Positions 47,987-56,964 of a DNA stretch of 64,000 nt are shown piece after piece (position 1 is the stretch's first letter; every line of letters begins with the position of its first letter). The stretch comes from Alphaproteobacteria bacterium (GTDB taxonomy: Bacteria; Pseudomonadota; Alphaproteobacteria; Micropepsales; Micropepsaceae). The position numbers and the translations under genes are program-made. The stretch covers positions 45,904 through 109,903 of the forward strand of contig CANJBZ010000008.1 of assembly GCA_947473475.1 (NCBI GenBank). Direction: 5' to 3'. Below the pieces are notes generated by a model. The model saw only the letters and a program-made list of their open reading frames with translations. It had not been told where the DNA came from and did not search any database.

Positions 47987-49654
47987 CTACTTTTCCTTAT
48001 CTTTCACCGCGCGCACCGGGGTTTCGGGCTTCATGCCGCCTTTGCGGCGGGCGAACGTGTCCTTGCCGGTTTCTTCCCAACGCCCATCGACGGCATCCCT
48101 CGCCCATTTGTCCCAGACTTCGCTCCAGTCGCCGAGCGAGTAACCGTACCAAGGCGGCTGCGGGTTGAGCTGCGGCAGGCCGAGTTCTTCCCAGATGTCT
48201 TTGGCGCGCTCCATGAATTCACGGGCGGGCAGCGCAAAGGGCGGCATCGGGTGCTTGGGCGTCGCGTCGATCAGCAGCGCCGCATCGGGCTTCTTCGGCC
48301 CCGACTTCGGGCCGTGACCGGCGTCCTTATAGGGCGCCAAGTGCAGGTCTTCGTTCAGATTGGTGCGGTAGGCGAGCGACCAGAACACCGCATCGGTGTT
48401 GTTCGGATCGATATCTTCGCCGACGGCAATGACGATCTTTCCGCATTGGGCTTGCAGCATCGCGGCGCCATGCAGGCCGCGCCAGATTTCCGTTTTCGGC
48501 GTTCCCTGCGCAAAGGTGAGGAAGATCACCGGACGCACATTGGTCAGCGCCTCATGCATGACGACGCGCTTGATGCCCTTTACGCCCAAATGGCCGCGCA
48601 AATGCTCAAGGAACAGCGGCTCGTAGGCGACTTTTTTCGTGACGCTCGATTCGGAGGGCGTGACCTGGCTGATGATGGAGACGAAGACGGGCTTCTTCTT
48701 CATCGTAATGGCCGTCACCTGCATGCTCATATTGTAGTCTTCGAGCGCAACGTGGCCGTGGGATTCGCCGAACGGTCCTTCCGGCTCCAATAGTTCGGAA
48801 TCGATCAGCCCCTCGATGACGATTTCCGAATCCGCCGGTACCTGCAGATCGTTGGTGATGCATTTCACCGTTTTGACCGGCTCGCCCATCAGCGCGCCCG
48901 CAACACCCATTTCGTCGAAATCGATGGCGAGCTTTTGCGGCCCGGTGAAAAAGATCACCGGCGCGCAGCCGATCACGATGGCGATCGGCATGGGCTGCTT
49001 CATCTTCTGGTATTTGAGCCAGTGCAGATAACCGCCGGCGCCGCCCAGGCGCGAGGCCATGCGCACACCGAGCCGGTCGGTGGCTTTGAGCTGCCCGCGA
49101 TAGGTGCCCATATTGCGCACGCCGGTTTCGGGGTCCTGGGTGATGCAGACCGTGGCGGTGAGATAGGGCGCCGCATCGAAACCCGGCGTGGAAATCGGCA
49201 CAGGCAGCGCCGCAAGTCCGCCACCCGGTTGACGCAGCGCATCGCCGGTAATCACCACCTCCTGGCAGGCGGCATCCTTCACCACGACGGGCGGAATGGG
49301 ATTGCCGATGGCTTTCAGCCAGGAGGGACCGATTTCGTCGAGCGAAACACCCATACCAAGGGCGTAGATTTCGGGCGAAGCGGCGAGCGCGCCCGCCACG
49401 ACCGGCATGTCGAATGTCTTGCCGTCGCTTCCCGTCACGTTAGTGAACAGAAAGGCACGGCGCTTATCCTCGGAAATCGCGCCCTGGAATTGCCAGCGCG
49501 CCAGAGGATGCAGTTCGGTGTCCTTGTTGATGGGACGGTCCACGCGAACCACGAGACCGCGCGCTTCCAGATCGGCCAGATGCTCCTGAAAATCGCGAGC
49601 GATTCTGGGTTTTTGTTGGGCGGTTTTGTCCGCTCCGGGGACGGAAATGGTCAT
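47987..49654 (-). CDS. UbiD-family (de)carboxylase, paralogue 2
   Basis: A 555-residue prenyl-FMN-dependent decarboxylase with the full active-site set: NMGTYR (about 179-184), SEIVIEG and EGPFGE (about 288-293). The start ATG 49654 (MTISVPGADKTAQQ) is preceded by GGGGACGGAAAT; the upstream in-frame extension is not protein-like. No ubiX is adjacent; the GNAT gene follows directly. Alternating blocks of high identity with paralogues 1 and 3 ([17 protein letters not shown]) show they arose by duplication or repeated acquisition. Confidence 0.92.
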   Translation of the reverse strand: MTISVPGADKTAQQKPRIARDFQEHLADLEARGLVVRVDRPINKDTELHPLARWQFQGAISEDKRRAFLFTNVTGSDGKTFDMPVVAGALAASPEIYALGMGVSLDEIGPSWLKAIGNPIPPVVVKDAACQEVVITGDALRQPGGGLAALPVPISTPGFDAAPYLTATVCITQDPETGVRNMGTYRGQLKATDRLGVRMASRLGGAGGYLHWLKYQKMKQPMPIAIVIGCAPVIFFTGPQKLAIDFDEMGVAGALMGEPVKTVKCITNDLQVPADSEIVIEGLIDSELLEPEGPFGESHGHVALEDYNMSMQVTAITMKKKPVFVSIISQVTPSESSVTKKVAYEPLFLEHLRGHLGVKGIKRVVMHEALTNVRPVIFLTFAQGTPKTEIWRGLHGAAMLQAQCGKIVIAVGEDIDPNNTDAVFWSLAYRTNLNEDLHLAPYKDAGHGPKSGPKKPDAALLIDATPKHPMPPFALPAREFMERAKDIWEELGLPQLNPQPPWYGYSLGDWSEVWDKWARDAVDGRWEETGKDTFARRKGGMKPETPVRAVKDKEK

Positions 49655-49904
49655 CGAAAACTCATGTCTTGCAGTGGATCGCGGCGAACCATAGCGAGGC
49701 CTGGACGAATGCGCCAACCGGTGTCGTCCAAATTTGCTTAAAATTCGAACCGAATTGAAATCTATCAATTTTCACAGCAGCTTAAGTGTTTCTTGACCTC
49801 GGCAGGCGATCCTTCTGGAGCCTTCGGAATTTGCCTGCAGAGTGCATGTGACGCGGAAGGCAAAACGAGCCCGCGGATTTTGCGGACCAGCAAGGGTATC
49901 TCTC

Positions 49905-51224
49905 GTGAAGCACATGAAAGCCGTCGCCATCGCCATAACCCTGCTGCCGCTTTATGGCTGTGCCTCCCTGCCCTCATTCTCCGGCCTCAATCCGGCCGGT
50001 CTGTTCGGGCCAGAGCCCTCCACTCCAAAAGTGCCGGCAACAGCGGTGGCGGAGACGAACCAGATCGGGCTGCCCAAGGATGTGGCGATTGCCGTGCTGG
50101 AAGGTCAGAACGCACGCAAGGCCGGCGATCTCAATAAGGCCGCGCACATCTTCAGCCAGCTTGTATTGGTTACGCCGGACGATGCCCGCGTTCTCGGCGA
50201 ATACGGCAAGACGCTCGCGAGCCTCGGACGCAGCGACGATGCGGTGGCCTTTCTTGAACGCGCGATGCAATTGGCGCCATCGGAGTGGTCGCTCTATTCC
50301 GCCCTCGGTGTCGCTTACGATCAGAAGGCCAACTACCGTGTGGCTCAGGCACTGTACGACCGCGCGCTGGCGCTGAAACCCGGCGAAGCGAGCGTGCTGA
50401 ACAACGCGGCGCTGTCGCGCATGCAGGCGGGCGATCTGGACGGGGCCGAACGCCTGCTGCACACGATCTCGCCGGAAACACCTGACTATGCGCGCGTGGC
50501 GCAAAATCTGACTCTGATCGAGAAGCTGAAAAGCGCGCAGCTTGCGAAACCCGCAGCCGCGGCCATTCCAGAACCGATCGCAGCGGCGGTGCCGATGCCG
50601 ATCATTTCCGCGGTGCAGCCGCCGCCCGCGCTGCCTGTGACGGTCGCGACACCCGCCCCTGCTGCACCGGTTGAGATCGCGGCCGTGGTGATGCCAAAGC
50701 CGCCGGTTGTCTCCGTGGCGCTGGAGCCCGCACCCAAGGCTGCGGTCAGCGCGCCCACGCCGCTGGAGCTGCTGAAGGCCGATCCCACCGTGCGTATCCA
50801 GCCGATCCCCAGGGATGACCTCGCAGCCGCAGCTGAGGAGTTGCCGGCCAAACCGGCGGCTGCCAAAGTCGCAGCCCTTTCGTCCGCACCGGCAAACCAA
50901 CCGCCCGCGGCCCAAACTCCCGTCAAGCAAGCAGCAGCGCCCGTTGTCGCAGCTGCATCCCCGGCCAAACAGCAAACGGCCACGCACGCGGCGGCGAGCG
51001 CGGCCTATTACGTGCAGGCAGGCGCTTTTTTCACGCCGGACAAAGCGGGACAGGAGGCTTCCGCGCTCGACCGCTTGGGCGCGCGCGTCATGACCGGAAC
51101 CGTCCAGGGAAAATCGGTGTTTCGGGTCCGTATCGGCCCCTTCCGGAACGCCTCACAGGCCGGAATGGCTGTCGAGCAGGCGCAGGCCCTAGGCCACACC
51201 GACCTTCAGATTGTGGCGGAGTGA
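49905..51224 (+). CDS. TPR and SPOR domain lipoprotein
   Basis: A 439-residue outer-envelope protein. The lipoprotein signal ends at the lipobox LYGC, followed by tetratricopeptide repeats (about 70-190: NARKAGDLNKAAHIFSQLVL, LGRSDDAVAFLERAMQLAP), a Pro/Ala-rich linker, and a carboxy-terminal SPOR domain (YYVQAGAFFTPDKAGQEASA to the end) that binds denuded peptidoglycan at division sites. It resembles Tad/division-associated TPR lipoproteins. GTG 49905 with AAGGG upstream is preferred; ATG 49914 is possible. A near CtrA box (TTAA-N7-TTGA, 49782-49796) lies upstream. Confidence 0.8.
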   Translation: MKHMKAVAIAITLLPLYGCASLPSFSGLNPAGLFGPEPSTPKVPATAVAETNQIGLPKDVAIAVLEGQNARKAGDLNKAAHIFSQLVLVTPDDARVLGEYGKTLASLGRSDDAVAFLERAMQLAPSEWSLYSALGVAYDQKANYRVAQALYDRALALKPGEASVLNNAALSRMQAGDLDGAERLLHTISPETPDYARVAQNLTLIEKLKSAQLAKPAAAAIPEPIAAAVPMPIISAVQPPPALPVTVATPAPAAPVEIAAVVMPKPPVVSVALEPAPKAAVSAPTPLELLKADPTVRIQPIPRDDLAAAAEELPAKPAAAKVAALSSAPANQPPAAQTPVKQAAAPVVAAASPAKQQTATHAAASAAYYVQAGAFFTPDKAGQEASALDRLGARVMTGTVQGKSVFRVRIGPFRNASQAGMAVEQAQALGHTDLQIVAE

Positions 51225-51231
51225 GGCGCGA

Positions 51232-51309
51232 GAAGTGAGTAGTGAATCGTGAGTAGAGGGTACTAGCGCCAGCGTGATGCGCTACTCACTATTCCCTACT
51301 CACCACTTC
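51232..51309. terminator. GTGAGT-type inverted repeat between convergent genes
   Basis: GAAGTGAGTAGTGAATCGTG and the following AGTAG (51232-51256) pair with CTACTCACTATTCCCTACTC and ACCACTTC (51282-51309). It lies between the SPOR gene and the PodJ-like gene and supplies the latter's last codons and stop. Related to 27082-27125. Confidence 0.6.
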
Positions 51310-52797
51310 CTTCGTCTTCGGCTTGAATTCTACCGCCGCTTTTGCCGCCGCTGTGACGTCAGCTGGCTTCAGCTGCTTGGCGAGCGTTTCAACGCGGGAG
51401 GTGGCCTCCTTGTCGCCGGCGCGGGCGGCAATCGCGTACCATGTGTAGGCTTCGGTGAGGCTCTGCTTCACGCCCGCGCCACGCTCGTAAAGCACGGCGA
51501 GATTGAACGCGGAATCAAGACTGCCGATTTGCGCGGCCTGGGCAAACCAGCGAGCAGCTTCGGCCTCGTTCCTGGTGACGCCCTGACCTTCGAAATACAG
51601 GATGCCGAGGCGATGCATGGCCTTGCTGTTGCCCTGTTTGGCAGCCGATTCATACCAATGCAGGGCCTGCGACTCATCTTCCGGGACGCCGCGGCCGCGC
51701 GCGTATAGCGTGCCCAGCCAATATTCCGCCTCCGGTTCGCCGGCATAGGCCGCTTTGAGCAACCAGCGGGCCGCATCGTCATCGCTCGAACCGATGCCAT
51801 CCCCCGTCAGATATTTCAGCCCAAGATCGCGCGCGGCATGGGCATCGCCGTGAGACGCCTTCTCCTGCAGTTCATGGACGGGTGAGGCTGACGCGGTTTC
51901 CGCCGCAGTCGGGTCGATTGGCGCGGCTACGTCGACGGCGGGCGGCGGGGTTTTGGCCGCGGCGGCTTCCGCAGTTTTGGCTTGTTGGGCAGCTGTCGCC
52001 GTAAGGGCGGGCGGGGTGGGCATGGTGTTCGCCGTTACGGGATGGCGATAGACCATGATCCCGGCGACGGCCAGCAACAGAAGCGGTGCGGCGCAGGCAG
52101 CCGCAAGCAAGCGCGCCCGATTGGAGCGGCGCGGCAGCTCCGCGGCGATACGACCCGGCGTTTCCGTCTCGGAAATGGAAGCAAGCGCGGCGCGCCGAGC
52201 CGCCGCAAGATAGGCGGGGCCCTCCGAAGCGCGCATGGGAGCGGGCGGCTCCTGTGGCGCGGGCGATGGTTCAGGCGCCGCAACCTCGATCTCGCTTGGC
52301 CAGGCCGGCGCAGGCGTTTCGTACTCAACATCCTCTTGCGGCTGCGGCAGGCTATCGGCGGCTGCGGCGTGAGGCTGGGCTTCGAGTCCGTTCATGCGCA
52401 CGCTCAGTTCCGCAAGCGCCGTACGCAGTCCCGATACAGCATTGCCGTGAAGCTCGCCGGCTTCATCGAAGCGATTGTTTAGAGCGAGCAGGTTTTCCTG
52501 AACGCCGGCAAGTTGCGCGCTGCGGTCGCGGAGCGATGATTCGTGGCGCTCTACAATGTCGGCGAAGGCGGCCTCTAAGATGCCTAGACGCCGCTCAACA
52601 CGGGCCAGAGTGCCGGCGCCGTTTGCCCCCGAGTCGCTGGCCAAATCCTGCATGAGCCGATCGAGCTCGGGCGGCATCTCGGCCTTCTTGCGCAAACTCC
52701 GCTTGGCTTCAGCGCCAACCCCGGACGAAGCGCCGGTATCGGCATCGGCCGAAGCTGCTTTGTATTGCGAATGGGTGTTTCCGGTTTCCGTCGCCAT
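51289..52797 (-). CDS. PodJ-like membrane protein with Sel1 repeats
   Basis: A 502-residue protein with the layout of the Caulobacter polar organiser PodJ on a smaller scale: a cytoplasmic coiled-coil region (RVERRLGILEAAFADIVERH and on to about 140), a Pro-rich linker, one membrane helix (LLAAACAAPLLLLAVAGIMV, about 229-248), then a periplasmic set of Sel1 repeats (about 315-470: AARDLGLKYLTGDGIG, AMHRLGILYFEGQGVTRNEA). A role in polar or envelope localisation is inferred from architecture. The carboxy terminus is encoded inside an inverted repeat. Confidence 0.75.
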   Translation of the reverse strand: MATETGNTHSQYKAASADADTGASSGVGAEAKRSLRKKAEMPPELDRLMQDLASDSGANGAGTLARVERRLGILEAAFADIVERHESSLRDRSAQLAGVQENLLALNNRFDEAGELHGNAVSGLRTALAELSVRMNGLEAQPHAAAADSLPQPQEDVEYETPAPAWPSEIEVAAPEPSPAPQEPPAPMRASEGPAYLAAARRAALASISETETPGRIAAELPRRSNRARLLAAACAAPLLLLAVAGIMVYRHPVTANTMPTPPALTATAAQQAKTAEAAAAKTPPPAVDVAAPIDPTAAETASASPVHELQEKASHGDAHAARDLGLKYLTGDGIGSSDDDAARWLLKAAYAGEPEAEYWLGTLYARGRGVPEDESQALHWYESAAKQGNSKAMHRLGILYFEGQGVTRNEAEAARWFAQAAQIGSLDSAFNLAVLYERGAGVKQSLTEAYTWYAIAARAGDKEATSRVETLAKQLKPADVTAAAKAAVEFKPKTKEVVSRE

Positions 52798-52905
52798 TGA
52801 GCCCGCCTATGGCGTTGATGGGCCGCCGCATGCAAACGGCGTCCTTGCGCCCCCTTGTGTACCAAGAGGTGCGCTAATTTTGGCTTAAACGGCGGAGCCG
52901 GTATT

Positions 52906-53010
52906 CTAGAGCATGATCCGATCAAAATGAATCGGATCATGCTCTAGATTCCTTGGTTTGGCGCGCAATCTAACGACGAACCGGCGTCCACTTCGTCGGA
53001 TTGCGCTCTA
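52906..53010. repeat. Two-hairpin intergenic repeat, copy B
   Basis: The same ~105-base structure as 24363-24469, with paired base changes that keep both stems. It lies between the PodJ-like and DUF2390 genes. Confidence 0.85.
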
Positions 53011-53019
53011 ATTCAATTC

Positions 53020-53556
53020 TTAGGCAATGGGATGATGGGAGCCGAATTCCCCGAAAGCCGCCAGGATGAGCGTGCGTGGCTCAGCCGGGAAGGCATGGCC
53101 GAGCTGCGCCTCATAGGCGGCCAAATTGGCTTCCGCCGCTTGAAGACGCGATGCGCCGCCCGAGCCGATCGTTTCGGGGCTGAACTTCTCAAGCGCCGCC
53201 TGCTCGATCCGCTCCGATTCCAGCTCCAGCCGCTTTATCTGGGCGCGGAAGGCTTCGCTTACGGTGCCAGGAATGGCGTCGATCCCGGGTTTCAGCGCGC
53301 GGCGTAGTTCGCGCAGGCGCTTGACCACCTGCTCACGCCAGGCGGCAATGCCGGCATCGAGCCGGGCTACGTCCCCGGCCGCTACGCTACGATGGTGTTC
53401 GGCAAGGAACAGCAGGAACAGCAACAGGTTGACGTCGACGCTCGCTTGGTCTTGCAGCGCAACACAGGCCGCTGACACCTTGGCGCGGGCGTAAAAGCGT
53501 AAGGAAAAGCGCCAGAACGGAGACTCGTCGAATGGTGCAGTGGGGGCGTCGCTCAT
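53020..53556 (-). CDS. DUF2390 (TIGR02444) family protein
   Basis: A 178-residue protein of the TIGR02444/DUF2390 family, with the conserved opening PFWRFSLRFYARAKVSAACV, then QDQASVDVNLLLFLLFLAEH and WREQVVKRLRELRRALK. The function is unknown. Start ATG 53556 overlaps the stop of a 38-codon upstream frame (ATGA), implying coupled translation. Confidence 0.82.
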   Translation of the reverse strand: MSDAPTAPFDESPFWRFSLRFYARAKVSAACVALQDQASVDVNLLLFLLFLAEHHRSVAAGDVARLDAGIAAWREQVVKRLRELRRALKPGIDAIPGTVSEAFRAQIKRLELESERIEQAALEKFSPETIGSGGASRLQAAEANLAAYEAQLGHAFPAEPRTLILAAFGEFGSHHPIA

Positions 53557-53669
53557 TTTGCGTTGTGGTTCCCGGCTAGTGTTTCGATGAAGGCGAGTTC
53601 GCCCGCCGCGATAACAAGCACTGGCGCAGCAACGCTTAAGGCAGCACAACCGGCAACAGCACCAATCAT
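53553..53669 (-). CDS. 38-residue hydrophobic small protein, coupled to DUF2390 gene
   Basis: A short frame reading MIGAVAGCAALSVAAPVLVI then AAGELAFIETLAGNHNAK. It has one predicted membrane or signal-like helix, a good ribosome site (GAGGGG seven bases before ATG 53669), and a stop that overlaps the next start as ATGA. These signs support real translation, either as a small membrane protein or as a leader that controls the DUF2390 gene. No family is recognised. Confidence 0.55.
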   Translation of the reverse strand: MIGAVAGCAALSVAAPVLVIAAGELAFIETLAGNHNAK

Positions 53670-54207
53670 TGTGACCCCTCTTCGCGTGCGCAGCTTCTTA
53701 TGGAAGGCCGGCGCGTTGCAGTAACCCTATTCAACATCGTGCGCGCACGCCATGGCGGACATGAGCGGCCTCATATCCCCAGTTTAAGCCCCCTCTGTTT
53801 CCGCCGCCCGGATGCATTTTGGGGATGGCTGCTCTCATGCCGACCGCCTCTCACGCTGGTGTAGAAGCTCTTGCCGATCCCCTCCCTGAGACCCCGTTAG
53901 AGCGATCCAACTGCTACCTCGAGACGGCGATCGCACACCCCCCTGCCATGCAGCGGGAGGCATACGCCCTCCGTTAGCGCGTCTATTGGCTGGAAACTGG
54001 GTTCGCGAAAGCCAGTAATTTTCCACACGGGCTTGCAACGGATGCGTTCGATTCGCACACGGCCCTCCTGGGCACTGGACTGATGACGCTTGCTGGAGCG
54101 CGGTTCGAACGCCGTCGGCGGCGCTCGTAGGGCCGATACGGGGTTACGCAGGAGACGGCGGCTTGCCCGCCTCTCTTTCCTTGACGGCCAAACGACAGTT
54201 TTGAAGC

Positions 54208-54312
54208 CTAGAGCATGATCCGATCAAAAGGAGTCGGATCATGCTCTAGTCTCCTTAGTTTGGCGCGCAATCTAACGACGAACCGGCGTCCACTTCGTCG
54301 GATTGCGCTCTA
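54208..54312. repeat. Two-hairpin intergenic repeat, copy C
   Basis: It is nearly identical to copy B (loop AAAGGAG against AAAATGA) and in the same orientation 1.3 kb away. Confidence 0.85.
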
Positions 54313-54497
54313 GACGTGGTCGCAAAACGGGGGCATGCCCGCAGAGCATGCAGGAAGCGGCAAAGCCGGATGATGATGATGAAAATGTATGGTTTTGCAC
54401 GGTTATCATTGCATCCGGAGTCGGAATTCTTTACGGTTTCTTTGCCCTGTTAAAGTTGACCCCAGCAATTCCTTGGGATTTTAAGATTAATTATCGC

Positions 54498-54514
54498 TGG
54501 CACAAACCTTGCTT
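54498..54514 (+). promoter_or_regulatory. Sigma-54 promoter of the PEP-CTERM gene
   Basis: TGGCACAAACCTTGCTT has GG and GC exactly ten bases apart and matches the -24/-12 consensus. It is 85 bases upstream of the start codon. PEP-CTERM genes in many proteobacteria are driven by sigma-54 with the PrsK/PrsR system, so this fits the gene type. Confidence 0.8.
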
Positions 54515-54598
54515 ACAACATTGCAGTGGCCGCGCCCAGGCATTAGCAGTGTTCTTCTAACGCTCGCGAGCAAGGCGTCTGACCGGGTAAGGTGTGAT

Positions 54599-55246
54599 AT
54601 GCGTAAGAAGTCTCTATTTGGAACTGCGGTCTTGGCAGCCCTTCTGGGGTGGGTCAGTGAGGCGTCCGCGCTTCCCCAATTTAAGCTCCGCATCGTTTCC
54701 GGCACGTCCGATACGACGGTCAATGGCGTTGTCAATCCTATTGATCCGTCCGGCTCCGTATCCACGACGGTCAACGTCAATGGCGGCGGCGGCAACAGGT
54801 TCTCGTCGGGCTTACTGGTCGTCCAGGGTGCCTTCGACTATCTGCCCGACAACACGCTTTACATGAGCCTTGACGTCCCGGACATCAAGCACACGATCCT
54901 CGCTGGAGGTGCAAATAATCTGGCGGGTTCGATCAGCATCTATTTGACGATGTACGATATAACGTCCCCGGTCGGCGGACCGATGAACTTCAAATATAAC
55001 CTTAGCGGGTTCAATGCGAACCCCGGAGCCGGCAACAATTCGGTTGGCAAATTCTACTACAGCGCCACCAATTCCAGTAACAGCGGTTTGGTACCCAACC
55101 CTGGCTTCGCCATTGTCACCACGCCCGCGATCTCCTCGACCTTCGTCTCCAACCCGGAATGCCAATTGGCGGCCCCCGGCGCACTCAGCTATTCGTGCGA
55201 AGATATCAAGCCGGTTACGCTGGTACCGCTCTACTCTTTGACTTAA
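54599..55246 (+). CDS. Exported PEP-CTERM-type protein, cut short by an in-frame stop
   Basis: A 215-residue secreted protein with a signal peptide (SLFGTAVLAALLGWVSEASA) and an Asn/Gly/Ser-rich beta domain (NPGAGNNSVGKFYYSATNSS). Translation ends at TAA 55244-55246, but the same frame continues for 57 codons and ends in a textbook PEP-CTERM sorting tail. Either the gene carries a recent nonsense mutation, or the stop is read through, or the read has an error. As written the product would be secreted without its anchor. AAGGTG lies before the ATG; the unit has its own sigma-54 promoter and terminator. Confidence 0.8.
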   Translation: MRKKSLFGTAVLAALLGWVSEASALPQFKLRIVSGTSDTTVNGVVNPIDPSGSVSTTVNVNGGGGNRFSSGLLVVQGAFDYLPDNTLYMSLDVPDIKHTILAGGANNLAGSISIYLTMYDITSPVGGPMNFKYNLSGFNANPGAGNNSVGKFYYSATNSSNSGLVPNPGFAIVTTPAISSTFVSNPECQLAAPGALSYSCEDIKPVTLVPLYSLT

Positions 55247-55420
55247 GAAATCACATTGAACTACGCCGTCGGCACCAGGAATAAGACCGCCCGCGGACAG
55301 TCGAGCACCTTTGTTCCGTTTAACGTGCCGGAGCCGGCGTCTCTGGTGTTGCTCGGCACCGGGCTTCTCGTAAGCGCCCGGTTCTTACGCCGCAAGAAAG
55401 CCGGCCCAAAAGACGCCTGA
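55247..55420 (+). pseudogene. PEP-CTERM sorting tail separated from its gene
   Basis: In the same frame after TAA, codons spell a linker, then VPEPASLVLLGTGLLVSARF and LRRKK: the PEP motif, membrane helix and basic cluster recognised by exosortase. No start codon or ribosome site precedes it, so it has no independent expression. It shows that the intact gene would have been about 273 residues. Confidence 0.85.
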
Positions 55421-55445
55421 AATTCCAAGCGACAACCTGATCGTG

Positions 55446-55486
55446 AGCGGCGGTTCCCACACTGTGGAAGCCGTCGCTTGTTTTTT
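55446..55486 (+). terminator. Rho-independent terminator after the PEP-CTERM tail
   Basis: AGCGGCGGTTCCCAC pairs with GTGGAAGCCGTCGCT (one mismatch, 3-base loop) and is followed by TGTTTTTT. Its place after 55420 supports the longer gene model as the original unit. Confidence 0.8.
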
Positions 55487-55521
55487 GGGCGCCGGCGCTT
55501 CGACGAATTGCTGCTCCGGCG

Positions 55522-55920
55522 TTAGCGGGGAACGCTGGTGATGTAGCCCAAGCCGGAGCGGCACCGGGCTTTCCAAACGGGCAGCAGCCGTTCGGCGACA
55601 ACATCGCCCTGGATGTCGGCCCGGTCGAAAACATAGGGCGCGTCGTCGATGCCTTCGATCTGGAACAGGCTGAGCTCCGTAAACCGCCGCCGGCCCGATG
55701 GGTCGGCGAAGCCGTAGGCAAGTATGGGATAGCCGCCGCCGGGCGCCACCGAAATTTCCACGTTCATGACGCCGGGGGTGCCCCGCAATACACGGGCCAT
55801 GCATTCCGCGGCAGACTGCAATGGCGCTGGTACCTCGCCCTGCGCCGCCGCCGTCGCGGCCCCGCTCCAGGCAGCGCCCCACAATACTATCGCTGTCAGG
55901 GCGGTCGCCGTCTTGCGCAT
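55522..55920 (-). CDS. Exported hypothetical protein
   Basis: A 132-residue protein with a signal peptide (ALTAIVLWGAAWSGAATAAA) and a small soluble domain (CMARVLRGTPGVMNVEISVA ... VWKARCRSGLGYITSV) containing two Cys that could form a disulfide. I do not recognise a family. It converges on the PEP-CTERM terminator and is divergent from the UDP-glucuronate decarboxylase gene. Confidence 0.7.
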   Translation of the reverse strand: MRKTATALTAIVLWGAAWSGAATAAAQGEVPAPLQSAAECMARVLRGTPGVMNVEISVAPGGGYPILAYGFADPSGRRRFTELSLFQIEGIDDAPYVFDRADIQGDVVAERLLPVWKARCRSGLGYITSVPR

Positions 55921-56007
55921 CGTTTGGTTTCCGGATCAGGCTGCGCCTATCATAAGAAACTGCTTCAATAAGCAACAGGCCGAATCGAAACGAGGCGCCG
56001 CACCAAC

Positions 56008-56958
56008 ATGTTCGACACACAACGTATATTGATCACCGGCGGCGCCGGCTTTATCGGCTCGTTCCTGTGCGAAAAGCTGCTCAATCAGGGGCACGATGTC
56101 ATCTGCGTCGACAATATGTACACGGGCTCCCGGCGCAACATATTGGGGCTTTTTGCCAACCCGCGCTTTGAGTTCATCCGCCACGACGTCACATTTCCCC
56201 TCTATATCGAGGTGGACCAGATCTACAATCTCGCCTGCCCGGCATCTCCCGTTCACTACCAGCGCGACCCGGTGCAGACGACGAAGACCAGCGTACACGG
56301 GGCCATCAACATGCTGGGGCTCGCCAAGCGCGTGCGCGCCCGCATTCTCCAGGCCTCGACCAGCGAGGTCTATGGCGACCCCGTGGAGCATCCGCAGACC
56401 GAGTCCTATTGGGGCAATGTCAATCCGATTGGCCCCCGGTCTTGCTATGACGAGGGCAAGCGCTGCGCGGAGACCTTGTTCTTCGATTATCACCGGCAAC
56501 ACAGGCTGGCGATCAAGGTGGCGCGTATCTTCAACACCTACGGGCCCCGGATGCATCCCAATGACGGCCGCGTCGTCTCCAACTTCATCGTTCAGGCGCT
56601 GAAGGGCGATCCCGTTACCTTGTTTGGCGAGGGGAGCCAGACGCGCTCGTTCTGCTATGTCGACGATCTTGTCGAAGCCTTGATCCGGCTGATGAATTCG
56701 GGGCCGGACGTGACTGGGCCGGTCAATCTCGGCAATCCCCGGGAGTTCACCGTCCGCCAACTGGCGGAGCACGTGCTCCGGCTGACCGGCAGCAAGTCAA
56801 AACTCGAATTCCGGCCTCTACCCACCGATGACCCCAGGCAGCGGCAGCCCGATATCAGCGTCGCCCGCAAGGTTTTGGACTGGGCGCCCTCAACCGAACT
56901 GGAAGAAGGCCTGAAGGCAACGATCGCCTACTTCCGCAGGCTGCTGGAAAGCCAGTAG
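56008..56958 (+). CDS. UDP-glucuronate decarboxylase (UXS-type SDR)
   Basis: A 316-residue extended SDR that converts UDP-glucuronate to UDP-xylose for polysaccharide synthesis. It has the NAD motif [10 protein letters not shown] (9-18), the UXS-specific [19 protein letters not shown], the catalytic YDEGKR (Tyr about 149) and [20 protein letters not shown]. The match to bacterial UXS is strong along the whole length. It may feed capsule or exopolysaccharide synthesis, but no glycosyltransferase is adjacent. Confidence 0.92.
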   Translation: MFDTQRILITGGAGFIGSFLCEKLLNQGHDVICVDNMYTGSRRNILGLFANPRFEFIRHDVTFPLYIEVDQIYNLACPASPVHYQRDPVQTTKTSVHGAINMLGLAKRVRARILQASTSEVYGDPVEHPQTESYWGNVNPIGPRSCYDEGKRCAETLFFDYHRQHRLAIKVARIFNTYGPRMHPNDGRVVSNFIVQALKGDPVTLFGEGSQTRSFCYVDDLVEALIRLMNSGPDVTGPVNLGNPREFTVRQLAEHVLRLTGSKSKLEFRPLPTDDPRQRQPDISVARKVLDWAPSTELEEGLKATIAYFRRLLESQ

Positions 56959-56964
56959 AGGCGT

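Larger units (their letters stand above)
53670..54597. other. Long intergenic region with repeat and promoter, no gene recognised
   Basis: Between the small ORF and the PEP-CTERM gene there is no convincing gene. It holds repeat copy C (54208-54312), a weak GC hairpin near 54152-54166 and the sigma-54 promoter at 54498. The 53700-54200 part shows no recognisable RNA or protein; a frame at 54303-54560 begins in the repeat and crosses the promoter, so it is not likely to be real. Confidence 0.5.

Noticed and set aside
54095..54120. T-loop-like GGTTCGAAC that could belong to a tRNA
   Set aside because: The flanking bases do not form a 5-bp T-stem, and no anticodon arm or acceptor stem could be drawn.
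54303..54560. Plus-strand frame with a hydrophobic segment before the PEP-CTERM gene
   Set aside because: It starts inside repeat copy C and runs through the sigma-54 promoter, and has no ribosome site.
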